Source: Pseudoluteimonas sp044226035
GTDB lineage: Bacteria > Pseudomonadota > Gammaproteobacteria > Xanthomonadales > Xanthomonadaceae
Reading direction: 5' to 3'
Assembly: GCA_044226035.1 (NCBI GenBank)
Contig: JBGAHT010000033.1
Location: forward strand, 1 to 31,182
Length of the DNA stretch: 31,182 bases
The notes below the pieces were generated by a model. That model was given only the letters and a program-made list of their open reading frames with translations, was not told the origin of the DNA and searched no databases. Below, piece by piece: positions 17,501 to 26,409 of this stretch. Each line of letters begins with the position of its first letter. Within the stretch, counting starts at the first letter, position 1. The position numbers and the translations under genes were made by a program.

Positions 17501-19385
17501 CGCCATCGCAACGCCTGAAGCGTCCGCCGCGCCCGCGCCGGGCGAGGACGCGCGCGTGCAGGTGATGAGCGAATACTTCGAGGTCATGCGCCAGTTCCTC
17601 GACCACCAGACCGGGCTGATGCAGTCGCTGCCGGCCGCCGCGGGTGATGGCGCCGGCGCCGCGCCGCAGGCCGCGTCCTCGCACGCAGTCGACGGCGTTG
17701 CGCCGATGCTCGATCGCATCGTCGAACACGACGCATCGCGCCTGGTCGCGCACTGCCACGTTTCGCTCGGCAACGACCAGTTCGTCCGCGACCACGTGCT
17801 GTCCGGGCCGGTGTCCGACGCCGATCCGGCGCTGCTCGGCCTGGCCTGCGTGCCGTTCATGGCCAGCCTGGAACTGATGGCCGAGGCCTGCGCGGCGCTG
17901 GCCGGCCGCACCGACCTGGGCGTGGTCGAGAACGTCAAGGCCTTCGACTGGATCGCGCTCGACGACGGCGCGCTCGACATCGAAGTGCATGCGCGCGTGA
18001 TCGATCGCGAACGCAACCATTACGCCGCGCACGTGACCACGCCGCGCGGGATGGCGGTCAGCGCCGAGTTCCGCTTCGGCGCGCAGCAATGGCAGCTGGG
18101 CGAGGTCGCCCCGCTGGCCGAACCCAGGCCGTGGAACATCCACGTGCCGAGCCTGTACACCACCGACCGCCACGCCATGTTCCATGGCCCGGTGTTCCAG
18201 AGCGTGAGCGAGATCCTCGCCTGGGACGACACCGGCATCGACGTGCGCCTGAGCGAGGTGAGCCTCGCCGATTTCTTCGCGCCCGGGCACACGCCGCGGC
18301 TGGTGCTCAACCCGGTGCTGCTGGACGCGCTGAGCCAGGTCGCGCCGTGCTGGCTGGTGCAGTACGTCGGCCCGGAATTCCATTCGTTCCCCTCGCACAT
18401 CGACCGCATCGAGTTGTACGAACCGTGCCCGGCCGACCGCGAGGGCATCGTGGTGCGCGGGCGCCAGCGCCCCGCCGATGGCGTCAGCACCGACATCAAC
18501 GCGCCGCGCGACTGGCAGTTCGACTGCATCGACGGCGAGGGCCGCGTGCTGCTGCGTTGCCGCGCGATGGGCAACCTGTTCTTCACCGTGCCCGCGACCT
18601 ACCACATGGCGCGCGTCAACCCGCTGCAGGGCTTCCTCGGCGCGCCGGCGGAACCGGTGGCGGTGCAGGGCGTGTCGCTGTGGCAGGTGCCGCTGATCCC
18701 GACCGAACTCGCGACCCAGTCCGGCGGCATCTGCATGCGCGTGCTCGCGCACGTGCTGCTGTCGGAAGAGGAACGCGGCGAATGGCGCCTGTTGCAGGGT
18801 TCGCTGCGCCGGCACCGCGAATGGCTGTCCGGCCGCGCCGCGCTGAAGGAAGCGGTGCGGTACTGGATCCACGCGCGCACCGGGCAGATGGTGTACGCGG
18901 CCGACGTGGTGGTGCGCCACGACGAATACGGCGCGCCCTTCGTCGACGGCTGGTGGAACGGCACGCTGGTCGATGCGCCGCAGGTGTCGCTCTCGCACAG
19001 CGGCGAAGCGTGCCTGGCGGCGGTCGCGGAGCCGGGCCTGGCGGTGGGCGTCGACTTCGAGGCCATGGGCCGCGCGCAACCCGAACTGGTCGCGCAATCG
19101 CTGGCGCCGCAGGAACGGCCGCTGCTCGACGGGCTGTCCGGCGCCGCGCTCGAGGAGCGCGTGTTGCGCCTGTGGTGCGCCAAGGAGGCGGCGTCCAAGT
19201 GCCTGGGCATCGGCCTGCAGGGCGAACCGGCGGACTACGCGATCGGGCAGGCGGACGCGGCCTGCGAAAACATGCGGGTCGAGCATCCGATGGGCGCGGT
19301 CGAAGCGCATGTCGTGCGGCGGCAGGACACGGTCATCGCGGTGGCGACGCCGGCGTTCGCGACGGGCATGGAGGCGTACGCATGA
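14496..19385 (+). CDS. PUFA/Hgl-type polyketide synthase subunit 3: KS - AT - DH-like - phosphopantetheinyl transferase
   Basis: This is a 1629-residue synthase. The ketosynthase (~20-460) has C219 (DAACASS), H354 (EAHGTG) and H394 (ISHCIPAA). The acyltransferase (~585-900) has GEGSQ in place of GQGSQ, GHSSGE with S686, and H798. It has Q713 where malonyl-specific enzymes carry Arg, so its substrate may not be malonyl-CoA. A Gln/Ala linker and the motif YFEVMRQFLDHQ follow. A DH-like double hotdog (~1080-1380) keeps H1100 and D1277, but its loop after HVLSG is altered. The C-terminus (~1440-1629) is an Sfp-type phosphopantetheinyl transferase with D1520 and E1522 (VGVDFE) and W1560-K1568 (WCAKEAASK), able to prime the operon's ACPs. 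An AAGGAGG site (14483-14489) precedes the ATG. This subunit has no ACP of its own. Confidence 0.94.
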   Translation: MSRPDRADPGQAPAVADMRAPIAIIGMACIFPQAPDLHAFWNNILEGVDAIGEPLEDWGAQRYLEAGRIKTPFGGYLKDLYRFDPREFGIMPNSVAGGETDQYLALRVARDALADAGYLGADADHSETGIVLGHSAYLHAGQVTVIQNNIVLDQTMDLVRAAMPHLGEEALRDMRALMQKKLPPTNADNAPGLVPNMMTGRIANRLNLRGPNYVLDAACASSLLAVAAAADELRTGRSRMMLAGGVNATLPADVNASFTQLGALSARGKVRPFEAGSDGTLLGEGLGVVVLKRLDDAIADGDRVYAVLRGVGHSSDGKGTGLLAPSHDGETLAIRRAYAGTGVDPETIDLVEAHGTGIPLGDQTEIASLGSVFGERSAPVGTKALGSVKSMISHCIPAAGIASLIKMSLSLHHRTLPPTLCEQVNPELGIDKTPFYVNTRVSPWMVPTGQPRRAAVNSFGFGGINAHAILEQAPAAAVAPGRMTDWPVELCVLSADSAEALVAKLESLAAGLERNPSWRLPEVAAALARQDSAAEHRVAILAKDIAALASGIDQALKKVREGKVATGAGGRGRVFYGNRRVEGKLAFLFPGEGSQYPHMFAELALRFDEVQHWLDFWRGLYGLPAGQSRTDIVFPSSEVDAARSAELEHRLHAMDVGSEAVFVGGMAMHELLTSLGVEPDVMLGHSSGESAALAACGANAASTPQELSDCISQHYAVYDELLQSGKIPVGALLAVGALPSEEVNRYLAQQGRDVQVAMDNCSNQIVLYGSVADIAQVQEGLAALGAICMPLPFDRGYHTPAFADVSVAFEKYYENIGLERPNVPLYSCASVDLFPDDPKQVRALAAGQWSQTVRFRETIRKMHDDGVRVFVEVGPSGNLTAFVNDILADREYVALSSNVRRKNGVEQLLTTLAQLYIAGRAVDLGKLFARRELARIDLDATATVRQPPVLDNTMPMVRFSEADRERVRQLAQASAQAQAQAQAPAALPPQVQAPAVASPPATAIATPEASAAPAPGEDARVQVMSEYFEVMRQFLDHQTGLMQSLPAAAGDGAGAAPQAASSHAVDGVAPMLDRIVEHDASRLVAHCHVSLGNDQFVRDHVLSGPVSDADPALLGLACVPFMASLELMAEACAALAGRTDLGVVENVKAFDWIALDDGALDIEVHARVIDRERNHYAAHVTTPRGMAVSAEFRFGAQQWQLGEVAPLAEPRPWNIHVPSLYTTDRHAMFHGPVFQSVSEILAWDDTGIDVRLSEVSLADFFAPGHTPRLVLNPVLLDALSQVAPCWLVQYVGPEFHSFPSHIDRIELYEPCPADREGIVVRGRQRPADGVSTDINAPRDWQFDCIDGEGRVLLRCRAMGNLFFTVPATYHMARVNPLQGFLGAPAEPVAVQGVSLWQVPLIPTELATQSGGICMRVLAHVLLSEEERGEWRLLQGSLRRHREWLSGRAALKEAVRYWIHARTGQMVYAADVVVRHDEYGAPFVDGWWNGTLVDAPQVSLSHSGEACLAAVAEPGLAVGVDFEAMGRAQPELVAQSLAPQERPLLDGLSGAALEERVLRLWCAKEAASKCLGIGLQGEPADYAIGQADAACENMRVEHPMGAVEAHVVRRQDTVIAVATPAFATGMEAYA

Positions 19386-19426
19386 ACACACGCGGGGCGC
19401 CGCGGCTACCCGTGGCGGTGGAGTAA
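19382..19426 (+). CDS. Possible 14-codon coupling ORF before the alpha/beta hydrolase
   Basis: An ATG that overlaps the PKS subunit 3 stop (ATGA, 19382-19385) opens a 14-codon frame, MNTRGAPRLPVAVE. It ends three bases before the GTG start of the hydrolase, and the hydrolase ribosome binding site (GTGGAG, 19418-19423) lies inside it. Its role would be coupling ribosomes between the two genes rather than making a functional peptide. It may be a chance frame. Confidence 0.25.
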   Translation: MNTRGAPRLPVAVE

Positions 19427-19429
19427 GCG

Positions 19430-20497
19430 GTGCCGACGGCCACCATCAACGACGTGCGCTTGAACTACGTCCAGGTCGACGACGGCGGCGATGGCGCGCG
19501 CGAGGACCTGGTCATGGTGCATGGCCTCGCCACCAGCCTCGCGTTCTGGTACTTCCGCTACGCGCCCGAGTTCTCGCGCCGCTTCCGCGTGACCATGCTC
19601 GACCTGCGCGGGCACGGGCGCTCGCAGATGCCGGCCGGCGGGTATGCGCCGACGGACATGGCGCGCGACCTGGGCGGATTGCTCGACCACCTGGGAATCG
19701 ACCACGCGCATTTCGTGGCGCACAGCTTCGGCGGCGTCGTGGCGCTGAAGTTCGCCTGCCAGCAACCGCAGCGCGTGCGCAGCCTGGTGCTGGCCGACAG
19801 CCACATCGCCGCGGTGCGCCGGCTCGGCCCGCAGCGCGAATGGGCGCATGGGCAGGGCATCCAGTCGGTCCTCGACCGGCACGGCCTCGACCTCGATACC
19901 CGCGATCCGTATTTCGGCTACCGCCTGATCACGCGCATGGCGCAATGGCAATTGCAGGGCACCGAGGTGCCGGCGGAGCTGGCCGAGCTGGTCGGCCCGC
20001 TGAGCGGCGCATCGGCGAAGCAGGTGGCGCGGCAATGGCTCGCGCTGATGGAAACCACCTCGGCCGCCGCGGAGATGATGGGCGACGACGGGCTGGGGCT
20101 GGAGGAACTGCGCGAATTGCGCTTCCCCATCCTCGCCCTGTACGGCGAGAACTCGCACGCGCGCCTGACCGGCGAGGCGCTGCTCGAAGTGTGGCCGCAG
20201 GCGGAGTTCCGCGGCGTGCGCGGCGCCGGGCATTTCTTCCCGTCCTCGCGACCGCAGGAAATGATCTCCGATTGCACGCGCTTCTGGGGCGGCGAATTCT
20301 CCGCCGAACAGCGCCGCAACCGCGCCGGCGAGGCGCCGCGCAATTACATCCGCACCGACCGCGTGTTCGAGGTCGATGGTGCCTGGTACTTCATGACCCG
20401 GGAGAAATGCCGGATGGGTCCGTTCGCCACCCGGGAAGATGCGCTCATGGAGATCCAGTCGATGTTCGCCCCGAACAAGCCGGCGGTCACGGCATGA
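19430..20497 (+). CDS. Alpha/beta hydrolase with C-terminal DUF6316-like domain
   Basis: This 355-residue serine hydrolase is probably a thioesterase or esterase acting on the PKS product or intermediate, since the PKS itself has no thioesterase domain (inference). It shows the oxyanion region HGLATS, the strand LDLRGHGRS, nucleophile elbow HSFGG with S99, a likely acid E240 in YGENS, and H268 in GAGHFF. Residues ~1-290 are the normal hydrolase fold. Residues ~295-350 form an extra domain (RTDRVFEVDGAWYFMTRE, then GPFATREDA) that resembles the small DUF6316 family. The start is a GTG with GTGGAG six bases upstream. The stop overlaps the next gene (ATGA at 20494). Confidence 0.87.
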   Translation: MPTATINDVRLNYVQVDDGGDGAREDLVMVHGLATSLAFWYFRYAPEFSRRFRVTMLDLRGHGRSQMPAGGYAPTDMARDLGGLLDHLGIDHAHFVAHSFGGVVALKFACQQPQRVRSLVLADSHIAAVRRLGPQREWAHGQGIQSVLDRHGLDLDTRDPYFGYRLITRMAQWQLQGTEVPAELAELVGPLSGASAKQVARQWLALMETTSAAAEMMGDDGLGLEELRELRFPILALYGENSHARLTGEALLEVWPQAEFRGVRGAGHFFPSSRPQEMISDCTRFWGGEFSAEQRRNRAGEAPRNYIRTDRVFEVDGAWYFMTREKCRMGPFATREDALMEIQSMFAPNKPAVTA

Positions 20498-21960
20498 GCA
20501 GGGGAAAACCGAACAAGCTCGGGGTCGTCCCGGGCCTGAGCCGCCATCATTTCCGCAAGGTCGCCGAACGCGGCTTCGGCGACGGCCACAATTCGTACAC
20601 GCATTCGATGACGTGGTTCAACGGCCGGCTGTACGTCAGCACCATGCGCGACAACTTCGCGCTGATGCGCTCGCGCCTGTCGCTGGGCCTGGACGTGTGG
20701 CCGGTCGAATGCCCCAAGGACCCGTTCGACCTCGACCTGCGCGCCGAGATCTGGGCCTACGATCCGGCCACGCAGATCTGGGAACGCGTGTTCAAGGCGC
20801 CGATGATCACCGGCAGCCACGGCAAGCCGATCCCGCGCGACATCAGCTACCGGGCCGCGGCCGTGTTCCGTCGCGACCCATCGGAGGCGCCGAAGCTGTT
20901 CATCAGCACCTGGTCGCCGGCGCGAGGCCCGGGCCCGGTGATCATGGCGACCGAGGACGGGCGCAATTTCGAGGTGACCTGCGAGCCCGGGCTGGTCGGC
21001 CTGCCGGTGACCACGATCCGCTCGATGGTGCCGTTCAAGAACCGCCTGTACACCACGCCCGCCGGTTCGCGCGGCGGCAACACCAACATCTCCGGGCACT
21101 CGGTGGTGTACGAAAGCAGCGATCCCGCGCGCGGCGGCTGGCGGCCGGTCAGCGACTTCGGCTTCGGCGACGTCGGCAACAAGTCGCTGCACGAAGTCTG
21201 CGCCTGGGGCGACCACCTCTACGTCGGCACGCTCAACCACAGCGGCTTCCAGTTGTGGCGCAGCACCTGCGAGGGCGAGGCGCCGTACAAGTGGGAACGC
21301 GTGCTGGAACAGGGCGCGTGGCGCGGCAAGTTGAACCAGGGCGTGCTCAGCCTGTATCCGTTCAAGGGCTGCCTGTACATCGGCACCGGCATCCAGGGCG
21401 GCGGCATCGACCGCCAGAACGACATCGGCCCGGGCGCTTCCGAGCTGATCCGCCTGCACCCGGACATGAGCTGGGACCTGATCGTGGGCGAGGGGCGCGA
21501 TACCCCGGACGGGCGCAAGGAGCCGCTGTCGGGACGGCAGCCGGGCTTCGACAACTTCTTCAACGGCTATTTCTGGCGCATGGTCGAGCACGACGGCTGG
21601 CTGTACATGGGCACGTTCGAGTGGAGCAGCATCCTCGGCTACGTCAATCGCAGCCGCTGGCCGGACGCGTTCGCCAACGTGGTCGCGCACGTCAATCCGC
21701 AGAACATCCTCGACTACCAGTCCGGCTTCGACCTGTACCGCAGTTTCGACGGCGAGAACTGGGTGCCGGTTTCCACCAACGGGCTCGGCAATCCCTACAA
21801 CATGGGCTTGCGCACCTTCGCCTCGACCCCGCACGGGCTGTTCCTGGGCACCGCCAATCCGTGGGGGCCGAAGATCATGCCCATCGACGGTTCGGGCTAC
21901 GTGTTCAATCCGCGCGGCGGCTGCGAGGTCTACCTCGGCTCGCACGACGAGAAGCGCTGA
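20494..21960 (+). CDS. Probable cytoplasmic beta-propeller protein of unknown function
   Basis: I do not recognise the family of this 488-residue protein, but it carries a recurring strand motif of the form LY/LF-(V/I/T/M/L)-(G/S)-T: GRLYVST, PKLFIST, NRLYTTP, DHLYVGT, GCLYIGT, GWLYMGT and HGLFLGT. That is seven repeats about 45-75 residues apart, as in a seven-bladed propeller (kelch or galactose-oxidase-like fold). Blades also contain LWRS, IWAYD and LYRSFDG strands. There is no signal peptide. It is the last gene of the operon and shares an ATGA overlap with the hydrolase, so a role in the same pathway is likely; a scaffold or an enzyme are both possible. A weak hairpin without a T run (21961-21976) follows the stop. 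Confidence 0.8.
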   Translation: MSRGKPNKLGVVPGLSRHHFRKVAERGFGDGHNSYTHSMTWFNGRLYVSTMRDNFALMRSRLSLGLDVWPVECPKDPFDLDLRAEIWAYDPATQIWERVFKAPMITGSHGKPIPRDISYRAAAVFRRDPSEAPKLFISTWSPARGPGPVIMATEDGRNFEVTCEPGLVGLPVTTIRSMVPFKNRLYTTPAGSRGGNTNISGHSVVYESSDPARGGWRPVSDFGFGDVGNKSLHEVCAWGDHLYVGTLNHSGFQLWRSTCEGEAPYKWERVLEQGAWRGKLNQGVLSLYPFKGCLYIGTGIQGGGIDRQNDIGPGASELIRLHPDMSWDLIVGEGRDTPDGRKEPLSGRQPGFDNFFNGYFWRMVEHDGWLYMGTFEWSSILGYVNRSRWPDAFANVVAHVNPQNILDYQSGFDLYRSFDGENWVPVSTNGLGNPYNMGLRTFASTPHGLFLGTANPWGPKIMPIDGSGYVFNPRGGCEVYLGSHDEKR

Positions 21961-22107
21961 TGCGCCCGCAGGCGCAACATCGGCTGAACGCCTCCGTGCA
22001 TTCGCGCCGGCTTCACCCGAAGGTAGCCCCGGCCGTGCGAGTATCGCCGCCGGTTCCGGTTCCGCTGGCGGCGGTTTCCGCCAATTCCACGAGGATGGAG
22101 GCGCCTC

Positions 22108-23064
22108 ATGCTTTCGTCGATTGCAAAGACCGTCATCGTCGCCGCCGCGCTCACGGGCGTGGTCGCGACCACCAGTTGTTCGGGGCAGACCATGCGTGAA
22201 CGTTGGCAGCAGAGGATGGCCGAGCGGCGCGCCAGCGGCGGCCAGGGAATGCAGCAGGGCCCGATGGGCGGGCGACGCAACGAGCCGGTGAACCTGCCGC
22301 CGGGCGCCCAGGTCGAGCGCGACATCGCCTACGGCCCCGCGCCCGAGCAGAAAATGGACGTGTACCGTCCGGCCAACGCGCAGAACGCGCCGGTCATCTT
22401 CATGGTCCATGGCGGCGGCTGGCGGCGCGGCGACAAGGACGCCGCGGGCGTGGTCAACAACAAGGTCGAGCACTGGCTGCCCAAGGGCTACATCGTCATC
22501 TCGGTCGGTTACCGCCTGGTTCCGGACGTGACCCCGATGGGCGAGGCTCAGGATGTCGCCAAGGCGCTGGCCATGGCCCAGGGCAAGGCGCGCTCCTGGG
22601 GCGGCGATCCGTCGCGTTTCGTGCTGATGGGCCATTCCGCCGGCGCGCACCTGGTGTCGCTGCTGACCTCGGCGCCGTCCATCGCCAGCAACGCCGGTGC
22701 CGGCCCGTGGCTCGGCACGGTGGTGCTGGACAGCGCCGCGTACAACGTCGTCGACATCATGCAGAAGAAGCATTTCGGGCTATACGACGAGGCCTTCGGC
22801 AACGACCAGCAACTCTGGCGCGACGCGTCTCCGATCCTGCGGCTGTCGAGCGCACCGGTGCCGATGCTGCTGGTGTGTTCCAGCCAAAGAGCCGATTCCT
22901 GCGCGCAGGCCAGTGCCTTCGCGGACAAGGCCAGGTCGCTGGGCGGGCGCGTGAGCGTCTATCCGATCGACATGCGCCACGGCGAGATCAACGCGCAGCG
23001 GGGCGCGCCGGGCGACCTCCCCGTGCCGGTCGACACCTTCCTGCACTCGTTGACCCGGCCGTAA
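22108..23064 (+). CDS. Alpha/beta hydrolase (carboxylesterase-like) lipoprotein, full-length copy
   Basis: This 318-residue esterase/lipase-like protein is of the type that hydrolyses small carboxylic esters. The N-terminus is a lipoprotein-type signal ending TTSC (C24), followed by a Met/Gln/Arg-rich linker (~28-65). The hydrolase fold has the oxyanion motif HGGGW, nucleophile GHSAG with S177, and H291 in MRHGE. AGGATGGAGG precedes the ATG. It starts 147 bases after the propeller gene and probably has its own promoter. The downstream flank has a hairpin (CCCGCC/GGCGGG, 23096-23111) without a T run. From 22439 to the stop it matches the truncated copy at 23136-23761 with no insertions or deletions. 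Confidence 0.9.
   Translation: MLSSIAKTVIVAAALTGVVATTSCSGQTMRERWQQRMAERRASGGQGMQQGPMGGRRNEPVNLPPGAQVERDIAYGPAPEQKMDVYRPANAQNAPVIFMVHGGGWRRGDKDAAGVVNNKVEHWLPKGYIVISVGYRLVPDVTPMGEAQDVAKALAMAQGKARSWGGDPSRFVLMGHSAGAHLVSLLTSAPSIASNAGAGPWLGTVVLDSAAYNVVDIMQKKHFGLYDEAFGNDQQLWRDASPILRLSSAPVPMLLVCSSQRADSCAQASAFADKARSLGGRVSVYPIDMRHGEINAQRGAPGDLPVPVDTFLHSLTRP
22439..23064 (+). repeat. Direct repeat unit A (esterase 3' part), matching 23136-23761
   Basis: This 626-base segment aligns end to end, without gaps, to 23136-23761 at a constant offset of 697 bases. I count 16 differing residues of about 208, denser toward the C-terminus, so the two are related but clearly not identical. Confidence 0.9.
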
Positions 23065-23116
23065 GCCGCGTTCGCGGTGTCACCGGCATCAGCGCCCCGC
23101 CTTCCGGCGGGCCGCT

Positions 23117-23134
23117 CGCTTCGGGTTACAGCTT
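23117..23134. repeat. 18-base copy of the icd 3' end beside the N
   Basis: cgcttcgggttacagctt recurs exactly at 23805-23822, where it holds the stop codon and last two codons of the minus-strand isocitrate dehydrogenase gene. Here it has no gene context, because it is cut off by the N. Confidence 0.85.
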
Positions 23135-23135
23135 N
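23135..23135. other. Undetermined base (N) at a probable assembly join
   Basis: This is the only ambiguous base in the window. Immediately before it, 23117-23134 reads cgcttcgggttacagctt, which is identical to 23805-23822, the 3' end of the isocitrate dehydrogenase gene. Immediately after it the sequence jumps into the middle of an esterase gene in the correct codon phase. This is what two contig ends joined by a scaffolder would look like. Confidence 0.75.
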
Positions 23136-23761
23136 ACGCCGCGGGCGTGGTCAACAACAAGGTCGAGCACTGGCTGCCCAAGGGCTACATCGTCATCTCG
23201 GTCGGTTACCGCCTGGTTCCGGACGTGACCCCGATCGGCGAGGCGCAGGACGTCGCCAAGGCACTGGCCATGGCCCAGGACAAGGCGCGTTCCTGGGGCG
23301 GCGATCCGTCGCGTTTCGTGCTGATGGGCCATTCCGCCGGCGCGCACCTGGTGTCGCTGCTGTCCGCGGCCCCCTCCATCGCCAGCAACGCCGGCGCCGG
23401 CCCGTGGCTCGGCACGGTGGTGCTGGACAGCGCCGCGTACAACGTCGTCGACATCATGCAGAAGCAGCATTTCGGTCTGTACGACGAGGCCTTCGGCAAC
23501 GACCAGCAGCTTTGGCGCGACGCGTCGCCGATCCTGCGACTGACCAGCGCGCCGGTGCCGATGCTGCTGGTCTGCGCCAGCCAGCGTTCGGATTCCTGCG
23601 CGCAGGCCCAGGCCTTCGCCGACAAGGCCAGGTCGCTGGGCGGGCGCGTGAGCGTCTATCCGATCGAGATGCGCCACGGCGAGATCAACGCGCAGCTTGG
23701 CGCGCCGGGCGACCTCACCGTGCAGGTCGACAACTTCCTGCACTCGTTGAACCTGCCGTAG
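23136..23761 (+). pseudogene. Esterase second copy, 5'-truncated at the N
   Basis: This is the C-terminal two-thirds (about 208 residues) of a second esterase, equivalent to residues ~111-318 of the copy at 22108. It lacks the signal peptide and the HGGGW oxyanion motif but keeps GHSAG and MRHGE. The frame is open from the N onward, with no internal stop, and the amino-acid changes are mostly mild (M/I, D/E, K/Q, S/T). It looks like a functional gene whose 5' part is missing from the assembly, rather than a decayed one. A GTG at 23147 can open a frame but has no biological support as a start. A strong terminator follows at 23773. Confidence 0.7.
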
Positions 23762-23772
23762 CCACGGCAACG

Positions 23773-23801
23773 ACGCACCCGGCCCGGCCGGGTGCGTTTT
23801 T
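23773..23801 (+). terminator. Rho-independent terminator after the esterase copy
   Basis: A perfect 11-bp stem (acgcacccggc, 23773-23783, with gccgggtgcgt, 23787-23797) with a three-base loop is followed by T5 (23797-23801). It lies 11 bases after the esterase stop and 12 bases beyond the end of the convergent isocitrate dehydrogenase gene. The T run favours the plus direction. Confidence 0.88.
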
Positions 23802-23813
23802 CGGCGCTTCGGG

Positions 23814-26036
<2,223 letters not shown>

Positions 26037-26409
26037 GGCGGCGCTGCGTGGCGGAAAGGTCGTCATTGTCGCGCAATGCGTTCGGCGCGATCCAATCGGG
26101 CCGGCGGGGATCGACGCGGGCAACGCCGCTCGATTGGTCGCATCCGGGCATCGGACCGGCGCGCGTGTCCGCGACCGGTCCGGTTCCGCGTTCTAACGAT
26201 GACCGGGGCGGGAAATCGCCTCGATCGAGCCAGGGCTCCTCCGGCGAAGCGCCCGGAATGCGGGTTTCGAGCGGTCCCGTTCTGGACTCGCGCCGTAAGG
26301 GGCGCAATACTGGACGTTTTATGGCGTGTCTGTGCCCGCGATCCCATTTCGTGGCGCGCCGCAACCGCGGCGCCACGGGTTCCGGCCAGCAATCGGGGAA
26401 GAACGCAAC
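26037..26409. other. 373-base divergent intergenic region
   Basis: This region separates the minus-strand icd start from the plus-strand ACP-sulfotransferase start and must hold both promoters. I see no convincing -35/-10 pair, operator palindrome, RNA gene or repeat. The best plus-strand candidate, TGGACT (26283-26288) with CAATAC (26305-26310) at 16-base spacing, is too weak to call. The frames open through it show no recognisable protein. Confidence 0.5.

Noticed and set aside
14460..19391. A minus-strand open frame of over 1600 codons opposite PKS subunit 3
   Set aside because: It is a shadow of the high-G+C plus-strand gene: His/Arg/Gln-rich translation, no domain, and the plus strand has clear catalytic motifs throughout.
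21961..21976. Hairpin tgcgcc-cgca-ggcgca after the operon's last gene
   Set aside because: It is short and has no T run. It could be chance in this base composition.
26037..26123. N-terminal extension of isocitrate dehydrogenase to 26123
   Set aside because: Counting from 26036 puts S132, K255, D350 and Y420 at the known family positions; the extension is not family-like.
26283..26310. Possible sigma-70 promoter upstream of the ACP-sulfotransferase gene
   Set aside because: TGGACT and CAATAC match the consensus too poorly in G+C-rich DNA to call.
26326..26409. Upstream start for the ACP-sulfotransferase at 26326
   Set aside because: The extra residues are Arg/Pro-rich with no domain. GTG 26410 has a ribosome site and matches the beginning of the carrier domain.
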